Source of the DNA: Limnoperna fortunei
Taxonomy: Eukaryota; Mollusca; Bivalvia; Mytilida; Modiolidae
Assembly (NCBI GenBank): GCA_944474755.1
Contig: OX104123.1
Span: 60,319,898 to 60,383,897 of the forward strand
DNA: 64,000 nucleotides
Direction of reading: 5' to 3'
The position numbers and the translations under genes were made by a program. How positions within the stretch are numbered: the stretch's first letter is position 1; each line of letters starts with the position of its first letter. Below are positions 21,717 to 33,983 of this stretch, one piece after another. The notes beneath the pieces were generated by a model. That model made no database searches. It saw nothing but the letters and a program-made list of their open reading frames with translations, and was not told the origin of the DNA.

Positions 21717-22679
21717 TTATTGTTCATCTAATTTCACATGCCAGTAGGCCTCACGGACATCGAATTTACTGAAGATTCTTGCATTTGCTAATTTCGGTAT
21801 CACATCATCAAGTGTCGGAAGTTTGTAATGTTCTCTCATAAATGCAGTGTTCAAAGGTTGAGGATCCAAACATATCCTTAATTTATCATTCGGTTTTCTC
21901 ACGACGGCCATTTGGCTAACCCACTTTGTTGGTTCCGTCACTGGAATCAAAACTTGACGATCTACTATTTTCTCAATTTCGCTTTTCACATCGTCCTGCA
22001 GAGAAAGTGGCAAATTTCTACACGGCAAAATTTTAGCTTCAACTTCTTCATTTACTTTTAGAGTTGCTTCCCCTAGATCACCAATAATTTGTTTTTCAAC
22101 GTTAGCAATAAATTTCTCTTTGTTTATGCTTATGAAACCCATCTCTTGACTTGCTTTAAGTCCTAACAAATTAGTATGTCCATTCTGAACAACTATAAAT
22201 TTTGTTAGTTTTTCATCACCATTTTTCGGATTTTTCACTTGGAGATTAACCTCTCCGATCGGTTTCATTCCTTGCTTGTTCCACATTCTGAGTGTAACAA
22301 ATGTAGGCTTGACCTGCTCTTTGCGGACATGTTGTTTACATATTGTATTTACGTCTGCTGCACTGTCTAGTTGAAATCTTACATCTCGTTCGTTTACATT
22401 TAGTACGGCTGTTATATTATCTGAGTTACCAACTGCATTGATTGCATTCAACCAACAATCTTCCTGATCAGAATCATCCTGTGAGGGCACGCTAGATGCT
22501 ACTGAATGGATTTTCTTACATTTACTCTTGAAATGGTTTCTGCTTTTGCATGCATCGCATGTTTTACCCCAAGTTGGACATTTTTCTTTCTTTCTTTCAT
22601 GTTTATAGCCACAGAAATTACATTCTTTGTCATATTTATTGTTGTTTTGTTTATATTGTTTACTTTTTGACTGGTGCAT
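21717..22679 (-). pseudogene. Ty3/gypsy-type zinc knuckles, protease and RT first half
   Basis: The N-terminal region carries two zinc-knuckle-like clusters (CNFCGYKHERKKEKC, CDACKSRNHFKSKC). A retropepsin-like motif follows (VRFQLDSAADVNTI), with DSA in place of the usual DTG/DSG. RT begins with ILPCRNLPLSLQDDVK, PVTEPTKWVSQMAVVRKPN, RICLDPQPLN, LPTLDDV and FSKFDVREAYWHVKLDE. A frameshift of 1-2 bases follows; the next frame resumes within the same RT domain at 21688. Confidence 0.88.
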
Positions 22680-22713
22680 GTGTTGGCTTGTTTGAGTTTT
22701 TCTGGTCGGTTTC

Positions 22714-23187
22714 TCAACTTTGACTTTGTTTAGTTTGAGTTGGTGTTTGATTTTCTCTTATTTCTTTTACATGTTTGTTAGACTGTTCATAGGCTCTACA
22801 GATTTTAATGACTTTTTCTAGGTCAATTTTATCTTCTCTTAACAGGAGTTCTTGTAATTTTCCTTTCACTATGAAAATTATTTTGTCTCTTATCATTCTA
22901 TCCTCCAGAAAATTGCACGAGTTTGCTCTGGTTCTCAGTTCAGTGAGAAAACTGTCAAATGGCTCTGTATATGGTACCATCCAAAATCTATGGGACTCGA
23001 ATACTTCATTTTTTCTTGGATTACAATAGGCTTCAAGTTTTTCAAAGAGTTTTGCTGGTATCTTTTCATCACCACGTTCTGTCCATACAAATTGATCGTA
23101 AATGTCAACGATGTGGGGGCCAGCACAATTCAAAATAATAGCTACTTGGACCTCATCATCTTTATCTGATGCACCAGATGCGGTCAT
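22714..23187 (-). pseudogene. Ty3/gypsy-type gag fragment
   Basis: The open frame begins MTASGASDKDDEVQVAIILN and continues with a retrotransposon gag pattern: FEKLEAYCNPRKNEVFESHR, FWMVPYTEPFDSFLTELRTR and MIRDKIIFIVKG. It overlaps the region leading to the zinc knuckles in another frame. No LTR or primer-binding site was found on either side, so the element is partial. Confidence 0.8.
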
Positions 23188-24289
23188 GTATATCTCTACT
23201 TGACGTTTCCATTACTTAAAATTTGCAGAAACATTGCCTTCTGTAACATTTAACCATGTTATTTGTAGGTACTTCGTTGTTGGTAAAGGCGATATCACAA
23301 CAACATCTCGCTACCATGTGTATTACTTAGAACAAAAAACATATCTTATTACAAAACATAACATGATTGCATCCGGTTTACTAATACATCAAATAGATAA
23401 TAAGCCATGTGCTTGTTTATTTAAATATAGGAATTAAGAAACAAACGAATTATCAATTTATCAACAGAAGTTGTGCCTTTGCCATACTTGCTGATAATGA
23501 CCCAAATCCAGTGATTGCATATTTATATGAATCATAGTTTTGTGAGAACTGTTCATTTACTAATTTGTAGAAGCTTGGAAGAGCTGCTTGGGTCTAATAA
23601 TAAGACAGAGCTTATGTGCTTCAATGAAAAAAGCTTTGGCACTGAATACTATTCATGTTATTAGTATAATAAGTAACAGTTAAGCTTGTGAACTAATGAT
23701 CATTAATAATGAATAACTTAATTATAACTATAAAAAATTAATATAAAATTGTTATCAATTATTATTCCGATTTTAAAATTAAATCTGAAAAAACTGTATT
23801 ATGTTATATAAAATACCAATGAATTCTATTATATATGCCACACTTAATCATTTAATGGTATAAAATACAGGTGAAAAATTAGACTATTTTCAAGAAATGA
23901 ACTATAATTGCTTAAACAAAAAAACACCTTATGTTTATATATACCTTTAATTATAAGTGGGCAAACCAGGATGACACCTCACAGACAGTCTCATTAATAA
24001 AGGTTTTAATTGTATAATTGTTTCTGTAAGTTTTATTACAACTGTAATCTTTTGTCATTGTATTTGATTAATAAATTAATAAACTTGTCTGCCCAGCCCC
24101 TGTACTAATTAAGTTTGGAATTACCTTGAAGTGTCAACAATGTTAATTACCACATGATGTATTATTGATCCAACTAAATACTCCAACGAAATTAATGGTT
24201 TCAATGCAATTAAGCATACACACCCTGAGATTTGTAATACTATTTATTGCAATTTTTTTTTCTTTTAATATGCTGAAAATTTGTAAGAA
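23188..24289. other. AT-rich DNA without recognised genes
   Basis: Only short open frames of biased composition. Confidence 0.4.
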
Positions 24290-24740
24290 ATTCTCATAAT
24301 ACACATGTTATATTATACAATTCAGCAAAATTTGAAATATTTGAACTTGAAATAGTTGGTCTTATATAGACATTCGCGCATTTCAGGTCATGAGCGTCTA
24401 CTACACGTGGATGACACTTCAGGTAATAATTTCATTTACATTTTTTATGATTTCAAAATTTTAAGTAAATTTTCATATAACATATGTTAATAGCTCAAAC
24501 TGAACAAAATTTGAAGGAGATCTTTGCAGAAATAAAATATTGTTATAACTATATTTATTTTTTCAGGTCATGATGCTTTCTTTTCGGAGATCATCTTTCA
24601 TGTCAACTTTTTTCCTACAAAAAATTAATACATACGTTTTTTTCTTATTCATGTTATATGTGTTTATATCTCAAGATGACCAATATTTGAAGTCAATTTG
24701 TTTGTTTGAAATAATTTTATTGAAAAAGCAAAAGGATTGG
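24290..24740. repeat. Diverged tandem repeat units related to the array at 41.6 kb
   Basis: Two units share TTTCAGGTCATGA, TTTTTTCCTACAAAAAATTA and TATATCTCAAGATGACCAAT-type blocks. The same phrases recur at 41.60-41.96 kb (TATATCTCAAGCTGACCAAA). The two loci hold one diverged repeat family. Confidence 0.6.
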
Positions 24741-25741
24741 ATAACAGGCAAAGCCTATAAGGATCCTCTCCTATAAAATGATTGTGATAACAAGACATGC
24801 AAAATAACATATACACTTATAATTAATCATCAAAAGCACTGTAATATAAACATAAAAGGTATGGCTAACAAATAATTGAGAGAATAAATTGTATGGCTAA
24901 TTCTGGTTATAATATTTAAGAATTTAGCTTATCAATACAATTATGGAGATTGAGTAATGGTAGTGTTTTTATTAAGAGAAGAACTTAAATAGCTTGTTAT
25001 TTGATTGGTGAAATAAAGAAATAATACGAGTTGGAAAAATATTTGTAATAAGAAAAAAAGAGGAAAAAGCATTACAAATATGGACAATGATTTAAACAAA
25101 GAATGTAGCTTGAGATGTTGAAGATTTGAAATTTGGAATTTGAATACAAGGGGAATCTTTTTGTATCTTTGATAAATTCAAGCACTGCTTGTGCAATTTC
25201 TATGTTGTCATCTGGAGAGAGGTTGGAATTGTTCCCAAGGAGGGTATCAACATTTAGATGATGGTTAAATTTTGAGAGTTTATCTAGTAAGTCTTGACTT
25301 GACTTGGGGGAGTTTTTAACGGTAAACGGGAAAAAAGTCACAGGAAAAAAAGTCACAAGAAAAAAAGTCACAATTAATATATAAATATGGTCACATATGT
25401 TGTCAAAATATGAACATATTTTTTATAATTATGATAATTATAATTAGTAAAAGAACATATCATTAAGTCATGCAAATTGATTGTTATACAATTAAGAATT
25501 GTCTTACATACACCTATTTATCATATTTAATTAAAAGTAACAGAAACTAATTACTTTTGATAGTTCTTTTTTATGCTGCTTTAACAGTTAATAATATGTA
25601 TACCAAAGGAAAGTATAGGATAAACAACTATAGAATTTGGTTTTTTTTTAAATAAACATATATCCATGCCAAGAATATGGCTTAAAATGAAAGCAAAATT
25701 TTAGTGAAAGTATGGCTTCACTATCATTTTTTATATAAAGG

Positions 25742-27227
25742 ATGTTGTTGAAACATTTTTTCATCATAATCATGGAAATCATTAGAAGTAACAAAGGGGG
25801 TGTAAAGCTCTGCTACCAGGGGTACATGTACACCAAACATGCTTCAAGAAAAACACTTTTGTGGTGGAAATGTGTAAAAAGGTCCAGCACTGGATGTAAG
25901 GGCTCCTTTAACACATCATTACAGACTGATAATCCCTCAATAGGGCAGCCTCATAACCATGACTCAAATGAGACCAGTGTGCTGTACACCAAAGCCAGAC
26001 TTAGTATTAAGGAGCAGGCTACCAACACCCGAGACAAACCAAGCCAGATCTTTGCCCAAGTTGTAGCTAATTGCACTAATGATGTCCAAGGCATGCTACC
26101 CAGATAGGAAAACTGCAAGAGAACCATGCGTTACCAAAGACCGACACCTCCAGTACCACAGTCCCTTGCTGAAGTCTTACTAACAGAACAGTTTACTCAG
26201 ACTACCACTCACCAGCCATTCCTTCTTTATGACAACGGGCCAGATGCTGCCAACAGAATTATCGTCTTCTGTACTAATCCCAGTTTACAGCGACTAGCTG
26301 ATGCCAGCACGTTATATATAAACGGTACTTTTGCGGTAGCCCCACGCCCATTTCGGCAACTGTACACCATCAGAATTCCTTTCAGAGATGTTACCATAAC
26401 ATCTGTATATGCCTTCTTGCCAAACAAGAATCAAGATTCTTACACTGAGCTTTTCCAGGCCATTGTTAACCGTTGCCAAGCAAGTCAGCTCCAGATGGCA
26501 GTACAAACTGTAGTAACTGACTTCGAAGACAGTGTTCTTCGCGCACTGACAGCAGTATTTGGTAGACACTTGGAGAAGAATACAACAACTTGGCATGGTA
26601 CCATTATACAGAGAGAATGAATTCAAACTGTTTTGTGGTATGATGGATGGTCTTGCCTTCTTACCAATGGATGAGTTACAGAATGGTATACAACTTCTGA
26701 GAACTCTCTGTCCAGATGATCCTCCTGAAGTGTTCGAGTTACTGAACTACATTGACACCACCTGCGTCAGTGGCAGCCACCGCCGTGCTACTGTACCAGG
26801 ACAAGGTCTGCGTATGGTAATGCGCCGCACTCCTCCAATGTTTCCACCAGCCATTTGAAATGTGCATGCTGCAACTTTACACGATGATCCTAGAACAAAT
26901 AATGTCTGCGAGGGATGGAACAACAAGTTCTTCAACCTAGTTGGATATGCCCATCCATCTATATGGAGAGTCATAGAATGGTTCCAGAAAGAGGAAGCAA
27001 CTGTTCGAACCATGATTCAACAGGACGCCATTGGGAACCCACCGGTGAGGCGCGTTCAGCAACGTTATGTGCAGTTGCAACAGAGACTTAACAACCTGTG
27101 CAAAGACTTGTCATCAGGAAACAAGACTAATGAACAGTTCCTAGGTGGTGTTGGATGGAATATTCGACTAAGTGAACTGTGTAATATGTATATGTCTTTA
27201 TGTATTATGTATAATGAACATTTATGA
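25742..27227 (+). pseudogene. MULE-A transposase with FLYWCH zinc finger, degenerate
   Basis: The N-terminus holds a FLYWCH-like finger (GVKLCYQGYMYTK, LLWWKCVKRSSTGCKGSF, QPHNHD). An in-frame TAG after GMLPR (26105-26107) is followed in the same frame by RPTPPVPQSLAEVLLTEQ. The MULE transposase core then reads LYINGTFAVAPRPFRQLYTI, TSVYAFLPNKNQ and VVTDFEDSVLRAL. The first catalytic Asp (normally DGTF) is Asn here. A frameshift near 26590-26600 leads to QQLGMVPLYRENEFKLFCGM. A TGA at 26856-26858 replaces the conserved Trp of FPPAIWNVH. The C-terminus reads NNVCEGWNNKFF and HPSIWRVIEWFQKE, then a stop at 27227. It is inactive by several independent lesions. Confidence 0.88.
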
Positions 27228-27419
27228 CCAAATACTGAACTACTTATTTATTCCTTTGTTTTATATGAAAAATATTTTGTTAATTTGTTATGTTATGATA
27301 TATATTTTAAAAATAAATGTATCTTTAAATATCCATTTTACTCTTTAATCACAAAGAAAGTAAAATAACACACTTTCAATACCAATACAAATTATTGTTA
27401 ATTTTATACAAAGGAACAC

Positions 27420-27643
27420 AAAAAAGAGTAGGCTCATTGTAACCGCTACAAAAGGCTAAATTCTCCGCCCCTACCCAAAACTCCATACTTTTCCAGTGAC
27501 AGTCAAAATTGTATTCCCTGTGACCCATCCCATCCCCATTTTCCGTTGATGTATTGTTTGTTAACTTTTTCCACCTGAATATTGCTGAAATATTGCTCAC
27601 TGGACGTAAAGGAAACATCCAATCAATCAATCAATCAAAAAAA
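27420..27643 (+). mobile_element. SINE-2 copy (5'-truncated) inside MULE-A
   Basis: The body AAAAGAGTAGGCTCATTGTA...CTAAATTCTCCGCCC matches the longer copy at 40.40-40.81 kb. It ends with the LINE-A-type tail CTGAATATTGCTGAAATATT and (AATC)n. It shows MULE-A was already in place when the SINE arrived. Confidence 0.8.
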
Positions 27644-27724
27644 CAAAAACACACATTCAATACCAATGCAAATTATTGTGACTTTTTTTCCTGTTACTTT
27701 ATCCGTGACTTTTTTTCCTGTGAC

Positions 27725-28084
27725 TTGACATGGATTTTAGATGGAGTTTTATAATTTGGTTAATTTAGTAGTATTGAATAATTTTGGTTTTTTAACAATG
27801 TTTGTTAATTTTTATAGTATGGTTTAATTTAAAGGTAAGGTAGTAAGTATCTTTACACCGTATTTATTGAACCTTGTACGAAGCTTTATTAAATTGTCAA
27901 ACAATTCACTTGATAAGTTTTATTAATTTATGATTGATTTTTTGCATTTTATATAAATTCTATTTACATTTTACATTTTAGAATATTATTGCATTTTTTG
28001 TTTGTTTGGTTATTTATTTATTTTTATTTTTATATTTGTTTAATTTAATTTTATTATTTTTAGCTCACCCGACCCGCAGATTTC
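27725..28084. other. AT-rich DNA between MULE-A and LINE-A copy 2
   Basis: No gene. GCTCACCCGACCCGCAGAT at its right edge reads on the minus strand as GGGTCGGGTGAGCTAAAA, resembling the end motif of the repeats at 51.6-51.9 and 57.7-58.3 kb. Confidence 0.45.
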
Positions 28085-30355
28085 AACATTTTGATATGGG
28101 GAAGAAAGGTGAGTTTAGAGTCGAATATCAAACCAAGAAAAGTAGTTTCTTTCACAATTTTAATAGGGTTGTTATACAATGTAAGTTCGGGATCAGTATG
28201 CATTTTTCGTTTGTTAAAAATGCATACCGACAGTTTTAGAAGTGGAAAATTTAAATCCATTTTCCATTGCCCATTTCTCTATTCTATGTAAACATAACTA
28301 GTTGACGTTCTATATTGTTAATGTTTTTTCCTCGATAGCAAATGAGGAAGTCGTCAACATAGAGAGAACCGTCAATATTGTCTTTCAAGACTTGAGCCAG
28401 ACTATTAATTTTAATACTAAATAAAGTTACTGATAAAACACTGCCTTGAGGGACACCCATTTCTTGTTCAAAATGGTCCGATAATGTGGAGTTTACCCGG
28501 ACTAAATTCTCTGTTAGATAAAAAGTTTGAAATAAAGGTAGGAAGTCTACCTTGCAACCCCATATCAAAAAGATCTTTTAAAATACCATATTTCCATGTT
28601 GTGTCATATGCTTTTTCTAAATCGAAAAAGATAGACACAGCATGTTCATTTTTGGCAAAGGCGTTTCGAATAAAAGTTTCAAAACGTACCAAATGGTCCA
28701 TGATACTTCGTCCTTGCCGGAATTCACACTGTATATTTGATAAAAGGTTATTGGATTCAAGAAACCAGACAAGGCGATCATTAATCATCCGTTCCATGGT
28801 CTTACAGACGCAACTTGTAAGGGCTATAGGCCGCTAGTTCGACGCTTCTGAGTGATCCTTACCTGGTTTTGGAATAGGAACAACGGTAGCCATTTTCCAA
28901 ATAGAAGGTAAGTCACCCGTTTCCCAAATACTGTTAAGAAGATTTAAAAGACATTCTAAAGAAGACTGTGGGAGATGTTTAAGAAGTTGATAGTGTATTT
29001 CATCTGGGCCACATGCTGTATCGTGTGATTTGTTTATAGAAATTTTGAGTTCTTCCAAAGAAAATTGTTTATTGTATTCTTCTAAATTTTTGGATTGAAA
29101 ATTAAGTTTAAGATTTTTCTTTGTGAAATTTGACTCGCTGAAAGTCGGGATGGTAATTTTCAGCAGAGGAGTGTTTTGCAAAGGTTTCAGCTAATTTGTT
29201 TGATATATCTGATTCCGATGTTAATAAGTCTTGTCCATCTTTTAAGTGATGAACATTTGTCTTACTATTCATTCCTATAATTTTACGAATCATATTCCAG
29301 ACTTTATTCACAGGGGTATGGCTATTAAGTTTTGAAACAAAATTCCGCCAAGAGGTGCGTCTTTTATGTTTCGTTACCCTTCGAGCTTTGGCTCGAAAAA
29401 TTCGGAATTCGTCAAGATTTTTTTGGGTTGGGTGTTTATTGAAGCATCGTTTAGCCTTTTTCCGATCTGTAATAGCGCTCTTACAGTCGTCATCAAGCCA
29501 TGGTTTCCTAGGATGTTTTGGATTTGTCGAGGTTTTATGAATGGCTTCGTCAACAATTCAAGTTAAAAGTTCATTAAATTTTATAATAGGGTTAGAAATG
29601 CCATTAAACGTGTCGAAAATGAGTCGTTCCGTACAAAGTTCTTCAAAGAGAGGCCAATTGGCATTGTTAAATTTGTATCTGGAGACACGTTCTGTTCTAC
29701 CAGAATGTAACGACACTAAAATAATGGGAAAATGGTCACTGCCACAAAGATCGTCGTGGACTTTTCATGAGAAATCGGGCAAGAGAGACGGAACTGCTAT
29801 TGCTAGATCAATCGCCGAATAAGATCCATTACTAGGATGTAAATATGTATTGGTGCCATCATTAAAAATGCACAAATCTTCCTGATTCATTAAGCCTTCA
29901 ATAATCCTACCTTTATCGTTTATTGTGTTACTCCCCCATAGAGGATTATGTCCGTTGAAGTCACCAAGTAACATATAAGGGGCCGGAAGCTGATCAGTTA
30001 GACGTTTCAATTGATTTAAATTTAATGAAGAATTCGGAGGGATGTACACAGAACATAAAGTAATTGTTTTGTCTAATGATATCCTAACAGCAACCGCCTG
30101 AAGATCAGTGTTAAGATCTACAGGGCTATGTAAAACCTGATCTTTTACAAGAATGGTAGAGCCGCCAGCAGCTCTTTCATTCTCATCTACAAATGTGCTG
30201 TATATAGAGTAATTTTTTAAAGATATATTATCATTTCGTTTTAGGTGGGATTCTTGAAGACAAATTGCAACAGGAAGAAAGGCTTGAACAAGTAAGGTAA
30301 CTTCAATTAAATTAATTTTTAAACCTCGACAATTCCACTGAATGATTCTGTCCAT
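28085..30355 (-). pseudogene. LINE-A copy 2 ORF2 (endonuclease and RT), 3'-truncated and frameshifted
   Basis: It starts at an ATG at 30355 overlapping the ORF1 stop as TAATG. The endonuclease (30355 to about 29600) reads MDRIIQWNCRGLKINLIEVT, YIPPNSSLNLNQL, LLGDFNGHNPLWGS and YSAIDLAIAV, better preserved than copy 1. RT shows SLYVDDFLICYRGKN with the full YVDD plus FL. Several short frames (29311-28834, 28797-28468, 28568-28284) are pieces of one coding sequence separated by frameshifts. RNase H is absent. Confidence 0.88.
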
Positions 30356-31663
30356 TATTTTGGAGGACGAATGGGGGAGATGCTAATTTTTCGTTGTGTT
30401 CTCCCTTGCTCGTCTCGACTGGGAGACCGACTATGCGATCCCGTGGTATCCATTGGATCGCCCCAAATTGTCTCATTACACATGTCCTCCAAACTGCCGA
30501 ACCTATTATGGACCTGCACGGGTCTCTCATAGATTTCGGCAATCTGTCGCTTTTGTTTGTTTCCTTACTTTTTGGATTGTTAGCTGGATGTTTTTTAATA
30601 GAATGTGCTTTTGGGTTTTTTTGGGCTGCTTGAAGAAGAAGTTGACGTTTTACATTGGGTGGATTTCAAAGATGTAGAAGTTTGCGATGTTGAAGATTTC
30701 TGGGATGATGTTATTATTATATCAGTGGTTTCAACTGGTAGTCTTTCAGGGTCATTTTTATCAATAGGCCAGGTGATCATTGCTTGCGTTCCAGTTGTAG
30801 CAAAAACGCGTTTGGTCACACTGGCATATGACATCGACGGAGATGATGCATTCCATTCGCCGAACTGATCAGACGACGAGCCTCAGGGTAGCTGATGTTT
30901 TTTCCGTTTTTAACTTTTGGATGTCCTTTTCTTTTTTAAAGTGTACACAATCTTTCGACGAGGACATGTGGGCTTCACCACAATTGGCACATTTTGGTGT
31001 ATAAGTGCAGATAAAACCCTCATGCCCTACTTCTGCACATTTAAAACATATCTGCGTTCCTCTACACTGTCACTTGCCATGTCCAAACTTTTGACATTTA
31101 AAGCAGCGCACAGGGTTTGGAACGTATGCGCTGACTTTAACACCACAGAGACCTATTTTGATTGTATGGGGGACAGTGGGAGTATTGAAGTTTAGCAGAA
31201 AGGTGTTCAGTTTGACCTGAACACCGTCTCTCTTTGAAATAAATCTTAACTTTCGTTACACCCTGAGGCTGCAACTCTGAACATATTTTTTCATCGGTCA
31301 GTTCAGCGAGGTCATCATCTCTATAGTGAATGATTCCCTGACTTGAGTTTAAAGTTCTATGGGGAGAGGCCGAAATTTCCAATTCAATAATTTTATTTAA
31401 TTTAAGTAGGTTTAAGGATTGATGTTTTTTAGAGCATTCAACAAGAAGACAGCCGGATTTCATTTTGATGACGTTTTTTACGTCTCCTGCACAGCCCTTG
31501 ATGGATTTTTCTATAACAAAAGGAGAAACTTTGGAAAGTGGTTTATTTTGGTCTTTACTTGATAAGACAATAAATCTTGGCCAGTGATCTTCGTCAACTT
31601 CTTCAAGAGGAAATTCATTTTTTCTTTTTTTGAACCTGTTATACTTATTGTTTTGGAAGCCAT
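30353..31663 (-). pseudogene. LINE-A copy 2 ORF1, frameshifted
   Basis: ATG at 31663 opens MASKTISITGSKKEKMNF, with a different N-terminus from copy 1. Later parts align: MKSGCLLVECSKK, KIIELEISASPHRTLNSSQG, the CCHC region (out of frame near 31030-31140) and the Ser/Thr-rich tail near 30630-30830. It ends in TAATG with ORF2. Confidence 0.82.
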
Positions 31664-32353
31664 GTTGAAAGAATGCGGTTCGCCACCCTTGTCACCCACC
31701 CGCCACGGAGTGCCAACAAGGGCGATGCTTGATGTCTGCGGATCACCAGCAGAAAGCATCAGGTGTTCCAAGGGTGGTATACTCAAATAGATGAATTTCT
31801 TTACGAACGCAAGCTTCGTGCCAGACTTAACTGGCGAAACAACCATTCGAAACTCGATCTACTCGATTGACCCATGAGGCACCGCCTTCTTAACAGCTTG
31901 TTACTGAACAATTTTAGAACTGATTCTAAGTATAACAGGTTCAAAAATCACAAGATTTAATCAAGTTTCAAGATAAATGTCGACAAGCTTGTTAAGGGCT
32001 CGGCATGACCAGCCGATTGACAGAACCGGGTCCATCCGGTCTCCCGTCTAGTTGAAGTCAGGGCTAAAGTGGTGTATTGAAAAACAAACCCGCTGACCCG
32101 CACTAATGGATGCAGCAGAGAGTTATCTTTCAACCACCAGGATCCCTTCCTCCACCATCACGGGTTACAACACACGGCAAACATGTCGCCTCTATAAAGC
32201 TGAGGAAGCTTTGCCCTTCAGCCACCGCCTTCTTTGCAAATCCTGTAAGGAAGCCGTCTATTAAATGGTACATACATTTCATGGAACAGTTTGAAGGAAA
32301 ATAATGAAATAGAGTAGCTTAAATGATAAGGATTCACAAAGGGCAAGACGTGA
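31661..32353 (-). repeat. LINE-A copy 2 5' UTR monomer, inner unit
   Basis: A 693-bp unit starting CATGTTGAAAGAATGCGG on the plus strand. It is nearly identical to the following unit (32354-33013), apart from small indels including about 20 extra bases near 31920-31945. Confidence 0.9.
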
Positions 32354-33013
32354 CATGTTGAAAGAATGCGGTTCACCACCCTTGTCACCCACCCGCCACG
32401 GAGTGCCAACAAGGGCGATGCTTGATGTCTGCGGATCACCAGCAGAAAGCATCAGGTGTTCCAAGGGTGGTATACTCAAATAGGTGAATTTCTTCACGAA
32501 CGCAAGCTTCGTGCCAGACTTAACTGGCGAAACAACCGTTCGAAACTCGATCTACTAGATTGACCCATGAGGCACCGCCTTCTTAACAGCTTGTTACTGA
32601 GCAATTTTAGAACTGAAATTCACAAGATTTAATCAAGTTTTAAGATAAATGTCGACAAGCTTGTTAAGGGCTCGGCATGACCAGCCGATTGACAGAACCG
32701 GGTCCATCCGGTCTCCCGTCTAGTTGAAGTCAGGGCCAAAGTGGTGTATTGAAAATCAAACCCGCTGACCCGCAGCAGAGAATGATCTCTCAACCACCAG
32801 GATCCCTTCCTCCACCATCACGGGATGCAACACACGGCAAACATGTCGCCTCTATAAAGCTGAGGAAGCTTTGCCCTTCAGCCACCGCCTTCTTTGCAAA
32901 TCATGTAAGGAAGCCGGCTATTAAATGGTACATACATTTCATGGAACAGTTTGAAAGAAAATAATGAAATAGAGTAGCTTAAATGATAAGGATTCACAAA
33001 GGGCAAGACGTGA
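32354..33013 (-). repeat. LINE-A copy 2 5' UTR monomer, outer unit
   Basis: A 660-bp direct repeat of 31661-32353, abutting it head to tail. Copy 1 has only one such unit (13310-13978). The leader (33014-33231) is not duplicated. Confidence 0.9.
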
Positions 33014-33479
33014 CATGCCGATACATCGAAGTCAGGGCTAACTCGATTACCCGTCTAGAAAAAGTAAGGGTTAAGCAAGTTATCGGGACCGTTTACCCGG
33101 CCTACTGAAATCCCGTCCTGTAATCGACACGGGTCGCAACACACGGCAAGTGTTGCCTCTGTTAGCAGACTCTTACTGCAGGCTGAGGAAGCCATGTGCC
33201 TATTCTCCTGTGCCCCGGGTCCCACACGGGGTCCTAGCTGTTTGATGTTTATCACAGTTTATCAGCATGCGAGTAATATCCTCCGGAACTTGGCAGTGTT
33301 GGCAGAGCGGAGATATATTTCTTACATATTGACCTATTTGGCCTGCCAATAGTGTAGTTCCTAATCTTAATCTTGTGATGGATTTACAATGAAAACGGCT
33401 GCCTTTATAGAAATAAGATTTTTGTCGTACTGTTGTGTTCAAATTATAATACCATGAATCGGCGTGTTCGTTCCAAATA

Positions 33480-33983
33480 GCCCCTTGCGGGATCCGGGTG
33501 GCCAAAAGAATAGACCGCAGTCGCGCTAGCTTGTCGTAAAAGGCGACTAAATAGCGCCCAGTACCCTGACCGGCGTGTCAGGTCGGTTTGCCTACTGGGA
33601 TGTGTGCCCCAAGTGGTTGAATGGGGTACCCCTGGCAAGCTGGGGTTGTCAGGCCATAATACGGAAATCCTGACCGCAAACCATATTAGTGCACCGTGTT
33701 GGGAAAAATGCCACGTTCCTCGCACGTTAAAGAACGCTGCTGTAGTATTCGCTATGAGAAGGGATTTCGATCCCGCTACAGGAGGCTGAATTGCCCGACC
33801 CTATCCATCCTCAAATTTGGCAGTGGCAATCTAAAATCCGTTACCCCTATTTTTCCTTGTGTCCATCCCATTTTCATTCATCATCATTTCATGTTCATTT
33901 TATCATCCATTTCATGTTCATCGCCTGAATATAGCTGAAATATTGCTTCTCGGGCGTTAAACACCATTAATCAATCAATCAAT
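33480..33983 (+). mobile_element. SINE-1 copy 1
   Basis: 504 bp, flanked by the 11-bp target duplication CGTTCCAAATA (33469-33479 and 33984-33994). It starts GCCCCTTGCGGGATCCGGGT. The body includes TTGTCGTAAAAGGCGACTAA and GGGATTTCGATCCCGC (B-box-like). It ends CTGAATATAGCTGAAATATT, GGGCGTTAAAC and (AATC)n. Non-coding; open frames here are shadows. Confidence 0.93.

Larger units (their letters stand above)
25337..27724 (+). mobile_element. MULE-A: FLYWCH/MULE transposon with terminal inverted repeats
   Basis: The ends are inverted copies. The left end is GTCACAGGAAAAAAAGTCAC plus a second AAAAAAAGTCAC unit. The right end is the reverse complement, with TTTTTTTCCTGTGAC ending at 27724. Inside lies a MULE-type transposase reading left to right. 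A SINE (about 27420-27643) has inserted close to the right end. No convincing target-site duplication was found outside the ends. The transposase is broken. Confidence 0.82.
28085..33231 (-). mobile_element. LINE-A copy 2, 5'-complete, 3' end missing
   Basis: The minus-strand element begins at 33231 with the same CCCCGTGTGGGACCCGGGGC start as copy 1 and runs to the RT region. Homology to copy 1 ends at 28085, corresponding to about 17495 of copy 1, so the RNase H and tail are missing. Order: leader, two 5' UTR monomers, ORF1, TAATG overlap, ORF2 endonuclease and RT. Its right side abuts LINE-B RNase H sequence in the same orientation. Loss of a 3' end is unusual for target-primed insertion and points to a later deletion or rearrangement. 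Confidence 0.9.

Noticed and set aside
29355..31195. Plus-strand frames across 29.3-31.2 kb
   Set aside because: Shadows of the minus-strand LINE-A copy 2 ORFs.
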